DNA of 14,108 nucleotides from Ignavibacteria bacterium UBA2333 (GCA_002344895.1 DDUR01000017.1:1-14108), one strand, 5' to 3'. Counted from the stretch's first letter, positions 1 through 6,643 are shown. A program made the numbers and translations. The notes: a model not told the origin generated them from the sequence alone.

Positions 1-88
1 GCTCGTACGGGTCGGTGGACGAGTCATGATCCTATTCAGCAGCCGTGGGAGAGTACCTATGCGGGTCTGGCTGGGAACCCTGCAATGC
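1..88 (+). repeat. Rhs core direct repeat, copy A (paired with 2189-2276)
   Basis: These 88 bases align without gaps to 2189-2276 with about ten differences. They encode the same DARTGRWTSHDP-type core, up to the NPAML junction where the two toxin tips diverge completely. This is the natural homology for swapping tips. Confidence 0.85.
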
Positions 89-1041
89 TGACTATCAACC
101 ACAGCGCAGACTGGTGGCGGGCAACAGACGACAGCTATGACGCCGGAGCCAGCAGTGCGTCCGTTCGAAACTGGCGGCATGATATACGGGTATACAGTAA
201 AAAACCCAATATCTATAGAATCGACCTTGCACGAACGAAACTGAATCACTTCGACGCGAGACCAGATGGCTCAGGCACGATGGAGCGGCCGCTCAAAGGC
301 ACTGATAAACTTGTGCTCGGTGAATACAATCAGTCGTCAAATGTTTGGACCATTCATGTCCCCGTTTACTGGTCACCTCAAGATCGTGCCGCAGAAGAGA
401 ATCGCAAGAACACTGAAAGAATCAATAGGAATTGCGATCAGTTGCAGTATGGTATACTCGGTGTTCGAGGTGCACCGCGTGTTGTAGGAGCATCAATTAC
501 TGGTGCACCATACGTTGCAATAGCGCTCAAGGCGGTTACCTCGGCCGTTGGACGACTTGTGATAAATGGTGCTGTGAAGGTTGCATCCAAGGTCCTGAGC
601 CCAGGTGCCGCTATGACGGGTGGTGCGGGAGCCGTGGCGGGTAATGAAGGTGTAAAACGTTCACCAGCCGTGCAGAATCTCTTGACAAACGGACTTGGTC
701 TTTTCCAGAGATCTGAGGCAAGTAGAGTATTTTGGTCGGGTGGTGATGGAGCAAAAAATGCTGCTGCTACATTTGCACGGGAGAATGGCTTGAAAACCCT
801 GGAAATGACGTGGAGTGGAAGAGTTATGGATGTAATCAATCCAGTGCTACCGAAGGCCGTATCTGGTCCATTGTGGACGAGGCTCTCCGTTTCATTTGCA
901 AACAGCACGACACGTGATGCATACGTCTTTCAGAATGCTTCCTCTGGTGTGAGAATTAATAGTATATGGGCAACAAAGGAGTATGATATTCTCATTGAGA
1001 AGGGAGTAAACATTCATTTCTACAATGTGTGGAATCCATGA
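1..1041 (+). CDS. Rhs-family protein, C-terminal part (5' end outside window), with an ADP-ribosyl cyclase (CD38)-like toxin tip
   Basis: The frame is open from base 1, so the gene starts upstream of the window. It begins in the Rhs core (ARTGRWTSHDPI, then ESTYAGLAGNPAML), the conserved segment before the toxin tip. Numbering from the Met codon at 85, the tip is 318 residues. Residues 131-190 are Gly/Ala-rich and hydrophobic, possibly used for target entry. Residues about 214-318 follow the CD38 pattern: FWSG (W217), TLEMT (E240), GPLW followed by SxxFA (W264), and SIWATKE (E299). These match CD38 W125, E146, W189 and catalytic E226 in order and local context. CD38-type enzymes cleave NAD to nicotinamide plus ADP-ribose or cyclic ADP-ribose, so I infer an NAD-depleting toxin. 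The Rhs core call is firm. The enzymatic call is pattern recognition by eye, not a database match. The next gene overlaps by 4 bases and is the likely immunity gene. Confidence 0.8.
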   Translation, partial: ARTGRWTSHDPIQQPWESTYAGLAGNPAMLTINHSADWWRATDDSYDAGASSASVRNWRHDIRVYSKKPNIYRIDLARTKLNHFDARPDGSGTMERPLKGTDKLVLGEYNQSSNVWTIHVPVYWSPQDRAAEENRKNTERINRNCDQLQYGILGVRGAPRVVGASITGAPYVAIALKAVTSAVGRLVINGAVKVASKVLSPGAAMTGGAGAVAGNEGVKRSPAVQNLLTNGLGLFQRSEASRVFWSGGDGAKNAAATFARENGLKTLEMTWSGRVMDVINPVLPKAVSGPLWTRLSVSFANSTTRDAYVFQNASSGVRINSIWATKEYDILIEKGVNIHFYNVWNP

Positions 1042-1301
1042 TTACACAGAATCAGATCCATCTGTACAAAAAGTACCATGGTGATGTTGATTTCTTTGCA
1101 CGGTCAGCTTCTGCCAAGGAAAAGGCTATAATCTCAGACAATCAGTGGTCTGAGATAGATCAATTGCTGCAAGACCTGCTGATTGCTAGTCGAGGTCTTG
1201 CATCTGATGATTTTAAACGCACACTTCAGCGAAGATTAGACTTACTTTGTGATTCACCGGAGACGGTCGAGATTTTAAAGGCTATGTCCAAGGCGCCGTA
1301 A
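1038..1301 (+). CDS. Small probable immunity protein for the CD38-like Rhs toxin
   Basis: This 87-residue soluble protein has no signal peptide or membrane segment. It is probably all-helical and rich in charged residues (LYKKYHGDVDFFARS near the start, KRTLQRRLDLL near the end). I chose the ATG at 1038 because its ATGA overlaps the toxin stop codon TGA (1039-1041), a classic translational-coupling arrangement. A GTG at 1029 would add three residues and is less likely. Position directly behind the variable tip of an Rhs gene is the main evidence for an immunity role: such proteins bind and neutralise the adjacent toxin inside the producing cell. I do not recognise a named immunity family. Confidence 0.7.
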   Translation: MITQNQIHLYKKYHGDVDFFARSASAKEKAIISDNQWSEIDQLLQDLLIASRGLASDDFKRTLQRRLDLLCDSPETVEILKAMSKAP

Positions 1302-1482
1302 GCAGGAATCTTGGCGCATGTTGTTCGGACAACTGTTGGCTCACCGACTCTGCATGCACGCAAAGTGAACTTGGGTCGCGGTGGGTAGTGTTTGGCTTGA
1401 GATGTGGTTAACACATTCAGCACAAACACCATTAACACGATCCAGCACAGGCTATCTTACGTGCCATTCTTCGGTTAAGGAC
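1302..1482. other. Intergenic stretch after the first immunity gene
   Basis: This 181-base stretch has no convincing gene. The frame of the immunity gene stays open for 28 codons past its stop (to TAG at 1386-1388). That could be a decayed coding remnant, for example the end of a lost toxin tip, but I see no recognisable motif. I see no clear promoter or terminator. Confidence 0.3.
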
Positions 1483-1806
1483 ATGACGAACATCAAGGAT
1501 ACGGTCAAAGCCATCAAGAAAGATGTGAAGTACATCGTTTCAGAGACCACGCAAGAGCGTTACGATGTATTTACGTATGGATCGTACCTGTTTGGCGAGA
1601 ATGGTCTATGCATTCTGATTTCTGTGGACACCGACAAAGAAAGAGATAGACTCAAAGACGATGCAAAGTTTTTGAGGAGGGTTTCTTCGAGCCTTGTCCT
1701 TCGAGACTTCCCTGAAGAAGCAAGAAGCAGCGTAGTAGTTTGGGTTGAGTCACAAGAAACTGTGGATCGTGAATCAAAGGGTGATTGGCATCTACACATG
1801 AAGTAG
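1483..1806 (+). CDS. Small hypothetical protein, possibly an orphan immunity protein
   Basis: This 107-residue soluble protein is not recognised. The ATG at 1483 follows a short AAGG purine run (1477-1480). A longer reading from a GTG at 1381 would add an N-terminus of unlike composition, so the short form is preferred. The sequence looks alpha/beta, with a central FTYGSYLFGENGLCILISVD stretch that could be a beta hairpin and a C-terminal strand RSSVVVWVE. Its size, its lack of a signal peptide, and its place between an Rhs toxin-immunity pair and an orphan Rhs cassette suggest an immunity gene left behind after its toxin was replaced. That role is inferred from context only. Confidence 0.5.
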   Translation: MTNIKDTVKAIKKDVKYIVSETTQERYDVFTYGSYLFGENGLCILISVDTDKERDRLKDDAKFLRRVSSSLVLRDFPEEARSSVVVWVESQETVDRESKGDWHLHMK

Positions 1807-2017
1807 CACGATGCACGAGGGTTCTGGCGTAGATTGGCCGATACCGAATCGTGAGGTGTAGGCTCATTTACATAAAAGAGTAGCGTGTCAGTGAGTGTTG
1901 CATCGCGAAGCAGAAAATGACGGTAAGGATCCGGATGTCATTCATTTCGTGATATGCGCAAGTGAGAGGATTGATACGACAGAGATCGTATGATCATCGA
2001 AGGACACCCACTGTGCT
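1807..2017. other. Intergenic stretch before the orphan Rhs cassette
   Basis: No gene is supported in these 211 bases. A 6-bp inverted repeat, ATACGA (1974-1979) and TCGTAT (1986-1991), lies about 30 bases before the ATG at 2018. Rhs-like DNA resumes abruptly at 2027, so the last bases here mark the left edge of the inserted or displaced cassette. I found no strong promoter or ribosome binding site. Confidence 0.3.
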
Positions 2018-3298
2018 ATGCTGATAAGCGTCTACGAATACGACGCCTACGGCATCGCGCGCGTCACACGCACTGCCGACCTCAAGGAACCGTATCGCTA
2101 CGGCTTCCAGGGAATGCTCCGTATGTCGGAAGTAGCACCGTCCACGACCATCATCAACGACTACGCAACCCTCTTCCGCACCTACGACGCTCGTACGGGC
2201 CGGTGGACGAGTCATGATCCTATTCTGCAGCCGTGGGAGAGCACGTATGCTGGTCTGGCAGGAAACCCAGCGATGCTCACGGACTGGCTGGGGTTGACGA
2301 CGGGTGGGGGCGGAGGAAGTGGAGGCACAACGAGCGAAGGTAGTTCAAGCAGCACAACAACAAGTACTACACCTCCATCGACTACAACGCAGCCGGGAGG
2401 GGGGCAGACAGTAGTGCCCATGTTGCCGATGCCATCGATAGATGGGATCGATCATGTATTAGTGCCAGATGTAGAGGTAATTGCACAACGGGAACCCCAG
2501 TTCTCGTTGACATATACTCCGCCAGCGTTTTCTAATTCTCTCGGATACAAACCGGAGCACAGGCAGGCAGATGCCACGTCGGTAACGATTCGCGAACGTG
2601 AAACCGATACACGACACTCGTGGACATATACGTTGCCACCAGCGTCGACATCTCTCGGAGAAAGGCCAGAGAGAAGCCCTTCAGACGCGACTGCAGTGAA
2701 AGATCCACCGTTGTTCGTTAAACCTGTACCACCTCTGAATACAGCGGTAATCTCCAGGCCAACCTTCTCCGAGGCAGATGCTGAACGTGCAAGGTTAGCA
2801 CTTGAGCGACAGAAAATTCTGGAGTACTGGGCTGGACCTGCAGCCGGAAGTGGAAACCTGGCGTTGGACATCGTTAACGGGATTACCTATCAAATCGGTA
2901 TGCATGGAACAACTGCCATTGCAAGTGGGGCACGCAAGCCACTAGCAATTACTCCAGCGCCACGGCTCCAAATAGTACGTCCGCTGTACTCGGTGCCAGC
3001 CCTCGTAGAGCATCAACCACTGAGACCAGTTGGATTCGGAAGTACAGGAAGAACTGAGCCGCGAAATTTGATTGAGCAACTTGCGATGAAGGAGATTATG
3101 TCAGATCCAACACAAGGTTACGAGATTAAGGATATGCAACCACTGAAAGACGCCCGATGGGAGGGCTGGCGAAAGATGCAGTATAACCGTAAATTCACGG
3201 GTATAGATGGAAAAGTTCAGAACGTCACGATTCACTTTAATGGGAAGTTTACCAATGAAAAGCTTGAGGCAGTTGATGATTTCAAATTTGTGGACTAG
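2018..3298 (+). CDS. Orphan Rhs C-terminal cassette: core fragment, Gly/Ser/Thr linker, repeats and a second toxin tip
   Basis: This 426-residue reading begins inside the Rhs core (SVYEYDAYGIARVT, then DARTGRWTSHDPILQPWEST and LAGNPAMLTDWLGL) and lacks the long N-terminal beta-cage of a full Rhs protein. The ATG at 2018 is the first in frame but has no good ribosome binding site, so the piece may be a silent cassette. The core ends near residue 93. A Gly/Ser/Thr-rich linker follows (about 94-132), then two 25-residue imperfect repeats starting TYTPPAF and TYTLPPA. The last ~75 residues (RNLIEQLAMKEIMSDP, then WEGWRKMQ, ending VDDFKF) resemble small C-terminal tips of other Rhs and CDI toxins. 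I suspect a nuclease of the barnase/EndoU/colicin (BECR) class, but no catalytic residues are proven. The gene right behind it is the probable immunity gene. Confidence 0.7.
   Translation: MLISVYEYDAYGIARVTRTADLKEPYRYGFQGMLRMSEVAPSTTIINDYATLFRTYDARTGRWTSHDPILQPWESTYAGLAGNPAMLTDWLGLTTGGGGGSGGTTSEGSSSSTTTSTTPPSTTTQPGGGQTVVPMLPMPSIDGIDHVLVPDVEVIAQREPQFSLTYTPPAFSNSLGYKPEHRQADATSVTIRERETDTRHSWTYTLPPASTSLGERPERSPSDATAVKDPPLFVKPVPPLNTAVISRPTFSEADAERARLALERQKILEYWAGPAAGSGNLALDIVNGITYQIGMHGTTAIASGARKPLAITPAPRLQIVRPLYSVPALVEHQPLRPVGFGSTGRTEPRNLIEQLAMKEIMSDPTQGYEIKDMQPLKDARWEGWRKMQYNRKFTGIDGKVQNVTIHFNGKFTNEKLEAVDDFKFVD
2027..2067 (+). repeat. 41-base exact direct repeat, copy 1 (paired with 4220-4260)
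   Basis: This segment encodes SVYEYDAYGIARV and is identical base for base to 4220-4260. Sequence before and after differs, so the identity has sharp edges. That suggests recent duplication or gene conversion between Rhs fragments. Confidence 0.9.
2189..2276 (+). repeat. Rhs core direct repeat, copy B (paired with 1-88)
   Basis: This is the second copy of the pre-tip core segment. Most differences from copy A are at codon third positions, so both copies look maintained as coding sequence. Similarity stops at the core/tip junction. Confidence 0.85.
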
Positions 3299-3301
3299 AC
3301 C

Positions 3302-3781
3302 ATGATCGTACGTTGTAAGCACAAGTCGCGTAAAGCGCTGCATGACTACTTTGGAGTGGAGTATAGAGATGCATTGTTCCGTCTCGATATCAGGCCAATA
3401 TCGGATTGGGACTCGCTTGAGTTAGGTAGAGAATACCTAGTGATGGGAGTGTTTAACGGATCTGACGGCCTTGACTTTCTCATTGATTTCGATGACTTTC
3501 CAATAGCATACTCCGCTCTACACTTTGAGGTCATCGATAACCAAATACCGAGCACATGGCTGTTCCAGGCGCATGTAAATCCTGTCAATGGCCAGTTCGA
3601 GGTAAAATCACGATTGGGCTATAGAGAGTTCGCGCTTGACGAAGACCATTATGTGCGACTCGTCGAACGGAATCGGCCTGATGTTGAAATTTATCTGCAG
3701 AGACTCAGAGAGACCAAAGAGGCACTTGGTTTAGTAAGTGACACCGATGATGAGTATCCTCCGTCAACGTGGCTACCCTAG
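3302..3781 (+). CDS. Probable immunity protein for the orphan Rhs tip
   Basis: This 159-residue acidic, soluble protein starts 3 bases after the toxin stop codon, a spacing that suggests translational coupling. It has no signal peptide or membrane segment. The middle is rich in Asp and aromatic residues (FLIDFDDFPIAYS) with predicted beta strands. The C-terminal third is probably helical (EIYLQRLRETKEAL) and ends in an acidic tail. High acidity is common in immunity proteins of basic nuclease toxins. I do not recognise the family. The immunity role is inferred from position, size and charge. Confidence 0.65.
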   Translation: MIVRCKHKSRKALHDYFGVEYRDALFRLDIRPISDWDSLELGREYLVMGVFNGSDGLDFLIDFDDFPIAYSALHFEVIDNQIPSTWLFQAHVNPVNGQFEVKSRLGYREFALDEDHYVRLVERNRPDVEIYLQRLRETKEALGLVSDTDDEYPPSTWLP

Positions 3782-3938
3782 GTCTATACCCTGAGCTGAA
3801 TCGACCTTGTGCCCCGGAGGGGCACTGTATATCAGCCCGGGGAAACACCCCGGGAAACATCAAAGATGCAAGGGTGAGATACGCGTATGTGCCACGGTGA
3901 GTCTTTACAATGCCCCTTGTGCCCCTTACCATGATGAT
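3782..3938. repeat. Intergenic element with two adjacent GC-rich hairpins (REP-like)
   Basis: Two perfect hairpins lie side by side. The first is GTGCCCC (3809-3815), a GGA loop, then GGGGCAC (3819-3825). The second is CCCGGGG (3836-3842), a 5-base loop, then CCCCGGG (3848-3854). No T-run follows either, so they do not look like simple intrinsic terminators. Paired-hairpin intergenic elements of this look occur as dispersed repeats in many genomes, so a REP-like element is my reading. The short string CCTTGTGCCCC occurs here at 3805-3815, and a near-copy appears around 3913-3924. Confidence 0.5.
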
Positions 3939-4297
3939 GTCCGCACTGCCTCAGCCGCCCAGAATGTGACCGACGCCGATGGCCGCGTGACGAGCCAGTC
4001 AAAGGCAACAACGCGGTCGTTGACGTGGACGTCGTTTGATGGTGTGCGAACCATCACGGATAACGGTGTTACGGCCACGTACATCTACGATGCGTTTGGC
4101 CAGATCGTCCGCACGGACGTCGACGCCGCCACGGACTCGTCGATCACCTTGGCTCTGTACGAGCCCTTGTGCCCGACATCAAACTCCCGTCGGGCGGATC
4201 CTACATCGTCGAACCCGTCAGCGTCTACGAATACGACGCCTACGGCATCGCGCGCGTCACCCTGCGTCACCCTGCGTCACTTAGCTTGACCTCAAAA
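3939..4297 (+). pseudogene. Rhs core remnant, frameshifted and truncated
   Basis: One frame reads as Rhs repeat sequence: VTDADGRVTSQSKATT, then a YIYDAFGQIVRTDVDAATD segment, up to ALYE near 4163. The continuation, DIKLPSGGSYIVEPVSVYEYDAYGIARVT, lies in a different frame from 4175. The break is at 4161-4177. Removing two C's from GAGCCCTTGTGCCCGAC gives a continuous ELVPD reading, so a 2-base insertion explains it. The last 41 recognisable bases (4220-4260) are identical to 2027-2067 of the orphan cassette. After that the sequence decays into a duplicated CCTGCGTCAC (4261-4280), a final GACCTCAA match at 4288-4295, and stops. No start codon, tip or immunity gene is attached. It is best read as debris of Rhs recombination. 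Confidence 0.7.
4220..4260 (+). repeat. 41-base exact direct repeat, copy 2 (paired with 2027-2067)
   Basis: This copy sits at the end of the frameshifted Rhs remnant. Two tandem CCTGCGTCAC 10-mers (4261-4270 and 4271-4280) follow directly. Confidence 0.9.
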
Positions 4298-4386
4298 TCT
4301 CGAAAAATTGTCCGTTATTAATGAATAGGTCCGTATCTTTTAATAGAGCAACTCGTTATTAACGCACACGTGAATATGGAAATACT
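4298..4386 (+). promoter_or_regulatory. Upstream region of the Fic gene with a direct repeat
   Basis: This AT-rich 89-base stretch separates the Rhs remnant from the Fic gene and should hold its promoter. The 9-mer CGTTATTAA occurs twice in the same orientation, at 4313-4321 and 4354-4362, 41 bases apart (about four helical turns). That spacing suits binding by one dimeric regulator, possibly the Fic protein itself through its winged helix. I cannot fix the -10 and -35 elements with confidence. Confidence 0.4.
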
Positions 4387-5550
4387 ATGAAGCGGGGGCC
4401 CACCGGAAGGTTTGAGGTTGGGGTACTTGGCGGTGAAGAAGTTTCAGCGTTTATCCCTGATTCGTTACCTCCTACGCCTTCGCTTGAATTGCCACCTAAA
4501 CGCCAGAGATTACTTGAGCGTGCTCAATTAGCTTGTGGGAGGCTTGATGGCGTGTCGGCACTATTACCAGATCCGAGCCTGTTCCTCTACGCCTATATAC
4601 GACGTGAAGCTGTCTTGTCTTCACAGATTGAAGGGACACAGTCTTCACTTTCTGACCTCTTGATGTTTGAATTGGAGGAAAGTGCTGGTGCGCTTTTCGA
4701 TGATGTTGTTGAAGTCTCTAATTACGTAGCGGCGATGGAGCATGGCTTACATCGGATGCACGATGCCGTGGGTGGAATACCGCTTTCCAACCGTCTGATG
4801 CGCGAAGTGCACGCAAAACTTCTTGCAAGGGGCCGAGGATTCGATAAACAACCGGGTGACTTCAGAACAAGCCAAAACTGGATCGGAGGATCTCGACCCG
4901 GTAATGCTCGTTTTGTCCCGCCACCAGCTCATCAAATAATGCACTGTATGGGTGAGCTCGAAAGGTTTATTCACGATCCTGATATACCCGCATTACTCAA
5001 AGCCGCATTGGCCCATGTTCAATTTGAAACCATTCATCCATTTCTAGATGGAAACGGCCGAACTGGCCGCCTGCTCATCGCCCTTATCCTTCACCAGGAA
5101 GGTGTTTTGCGCCAACCACTATTATATCTCAGTCTGTATCTCAAAGAGCACCGTGATGAATACTATCGATTGCTTGACGTTGTTCGCCACGAGGGTGATT
5201 GGGAGGAGTGGCTAGACTTTTTTCTCAAGGGAGTTGAACAAACAGCAAATAGTGCTGTTGAGACAGCTCATCGGTTACTTGCTCTTTTTGCAAATGACGA
5301 GCACCGAATTCGAGAGTTAGGTCGAATGAGCGGAAGTGTCCAGCGTGCATTTGTTGTGATCCGGCGTCGGCCGGTGTTTACGATTGATATGGTTGCAAAA
5401 ACTACCGGTTTGACGTTCCCAACAGCTTCACGGTCAATCGAATCGCTTCAAGCTCTCAATGTGGTCCGAGAGTTAACAGGTAACCGACGCAACCGAGTGT
5501 TTGTGTATGACACATACCTATCGATTCTGAACGAAGGGACACAAGTCTAG
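4387..5550 (+). CDS. Fic family protein (predicted AMPylase) with N-terminal inhibitory helix and C-terminal winged helix
   Basis: This 387-residue protein has the layout of class II Fic proteins such as SoFic. An N-terminal helical region carries the inhibitory motif (S/T)xxxE(G/N), seen as SSQIEG with S78, E82 and G83. The Fic core holds the complete catalytic motif HPFLDGNGRTGR at 217-228, with catalytic H217, and the usual preceding HVQFETI stretch. Residues about 318-382 form a winged-helix DNA-binding domain (FTIDMVAKTTGLTFPTASRSIESL). Fic enzymes transfer AMP from ATP to Ser, Thr or Tyr of target proteins; the inhibitory Glu keeps the enzyme silent until displaced. All key residues are intact. 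The winged helix suggests DNA binding and possible autoregulation. The gene stands alone, next to Rhs debris, and is likely accessory. The target is unknown. Confidence 0.93.
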   Translation: MKRGPTGRFEVGVLGGEEVSAFIPDSLPPTPSLELPPKRQRLLERAQLACGRLDGVSALLPDPSLFLYAYIRREAVLSSQIEGTQSSLSDLLMFELEESAGALFDDVVEVSNYVAAMEHGLHRMHDAVGGIPLSNRLMREVHAKLLARGRGFDKQPGDFRTSQNWIGGSRPGNARFVPPPAHQIMHCMGELERFIHDPDIPALLKAALAHVQFETIHPFLDGNGRTGRLLIALILHQEGVLRQPLLYLSLYLKEHRDEYYRLLDVVRHEGDWEEWLDFFLKGVEQTANSAVETAHRLLALFANDEHRIRELGRMSGSVQRAFVVIRRRPVFTIDMVAKTTGLTFPTASRSIESLQALNVVRELTGNRRNRVFVYDTYLSILNEGTQV

Positions 5551-5775
5551 ATTATGACATGAGAGTCCAGTGACTCAGCTTGTCGCTGTAGACATGTCAT
5601 CTCCGATTCTCGGTAGTTGTCATTTCATATTACCCTGCATCGATCTGCGTGAGCTGGCGTTATTCAGCGTACGATTCTGAGTCGAATTGTACACGAATCA
5701 TAGGTTGTAATTATCCAGCACGTGAGCTGCAACGTCGTATTTTCCATCGATGAACATTATTGAGTCGGAGTGAGA
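5551..5775. other. Intergenic region between the Fic and DUF1003 genes
   Basis: No gene is supported in these 225 bases. Just after the Fic stop, ATGACATG (5554-5561) pairs perfectly with CATGTCAT (5593-5600). A smaller hairpin, GAGTC-CAGT-GACTC (5563-5576), is nested inside. No T-run follows, so this is a structured element rather than a clear terminator. The rest should contain the promoter of the next gene, but I could not pick one. Confidence 0.35.
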
Positions 5776-6432
5776 ATGGCGACGTTTACATCGGATCTTT
5801 CGGGACTTGTTTTCCCTCTTGATCAGCGAGTAGAGGTGAGGCATCTTCGAGCGGGACTTCGGGAAGAGCTGTTACGCGCACGTCCAAACTTCCCCGATGC
5901 GGGGAGTATATCGAGAACGGAGCTTCAAGCACTGAAGGAGTCTTCGCTGGAACGTATGCTAGCCATTTCTATGAAACAGGCTCACATTGGAGCTGACGAA
6001 CGAGATGTGCTAGAGTATGTACTGCGTGATAAGATTATGTCAAGTGAACTTGAGGAAGATGACGGAATCATTCTTTCGCGAGGTCAAAGACTTGCAGACA
6101 AAGTAGCCAGATTTGGAGGGTCCTGGATCTTCATCTCGTTCTTCGGCGTCTTCATCCTAGTCTGGATGATCGTTAACACGACGTACGTGATGATCGACCC
6201 TGTCGATCCGTATCCGTTTATTCTCCTTAACCTCATGTTGTCATGCCTCGCCGCAATTCAAGCCCCAATCATTATGATGAGTCAGAATCGTCAAGAGGAG
6301 AAGGATCGTCAGCGCTCCAGGAGTGACTATAAGGTGAATCTTAAAGCAGAACTGGAAATTCGAATGCTTCATGAGAAGATCGACCATCTTGAAAGTATGC
6401 TGCACGAAACACTGGTGAATACTCGACACTAA
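5776..6432 (+). CDS. DUF1003 family membrane protein
   Basis: This 218-residue protein matches the DUF1003 layout. A cytosolic N-terminal part (about 1-110) comes first, then two close transmembrane helices (about 113-135 and 147-168). The family-typical stretch DPYPFILLNLMLSCLAAIQA flows into APIIMMSQNRQ and a charged coiled-coil tail containing EIRMLHEKIDHLESML. The ATG at 5776 is chosen because GGAG (5767-5770) lies 5 bases before it; a GTG at 5770 would overlap that site. The N-terminal segment aligns by eye with the N-terminal domain of longer DUF1003 proteins but lacks the cysteines often seen there. The family's function is not established. A role in envelope or ion physiology would be speculation. 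Confidence 0.88.
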   Translation: MATFTSDLSGLVFPLDQRVEVRHLRAGLREELLRARPNFPDAGSISRTELQALKESSLERMLAISMKQAHIGADERDVLEYVLRDKIMSSELEEDDGIILSRGQRLADKVARFGGSWIFISFFGVFILVWMIVNTTYVMIDPVDPYPFILLNLMLSCLAAIQAPIIMMSQNRQEEKDRQRSRSDYKVNLKAELEIRMLHEKIDHLESMLHETLVNTRH

Positions 6433-6474
6433 AAAAGAATCAGCCTCGGCCGTCTGCACCCGTCCGAGGCTGAT
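6431..6474 (-). terminator. Strong hairpin with A-run, terminator-like for leftward transcription
   Basis: ATCAGCCTCGG (6439-6449) pairs perfectly with CCGAGGCTGAT (6464-6474), with a 14-base loop. AAAAAA at 6431-6436 becomes a U-run on the minus strand just after the hairpin. It overlaps the DUF1003 stop codon. It could act as a back-up terminator for the ahcY operon and insulate the two convergent units. Confidence 0.6.
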
Positions 6475-6575
6475 GGAACCGACGGTTGGCCGAAGCCAAT
6501 CATCGATGTGTGACAGGGGTAACGCCTTGTTGTGGCTGCGAAGTTCCCGGCCGCTTCGGTGAAGTTTCCAGAACG

Positions 6576-6609
6576 AAAAAGGGGAGTGACTCTTGATGAG
6601 CCACTCCCC
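6576..6609 (-). terminator. Intrinsic terminator downstream of ahcY
   Basis: GGGGAGTG (6581-6588) pairs with CACTCCCC (6602-6609). Inside the stem CTC and GAG also pair, past one A-C mismatch, leaving a short loop. AAAAA at 6576-6580 supplies the U-run on the minus strand. It lies about 35 bases beyond the ahcY stop codon, the right place and orientation to end the operon. Confidence 0.8.
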
Positions 6610-6643
6610 GTTGGGTGTCTAGCGTGCGGAAAAACGCGAGTTC

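Noticed and set aside
438..908. 156-codon minus-strand open frame opposite the Rhs toxin tip
   Set aside because: It is a shadow of the toxin reading frame: no ribosome binding site, no recognisable motif, and the plus-strand frame has clear family signals.
2452..2871. 139-codon minus-strand open frame inside the orphan cassette
   Set aside because: It mirrors the repeat and linker region of the plus-strand gene and shows no independent features.
2018..3781. An insertion sequence or transposon carrying the second toxin
   Set aside because: There is no transposase and no terminal inverted repeats. The boundaries are Rhs homology blocks, which point to homologous recombination.
3807..4289. 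A 160-codon frame that could be taken for an intact gene
   Set aside because: Its first part runs through the GC hairpins and its last part leaves the Rhs frame after 4163. Only the middle is Rhs-like, so it is a remnant.
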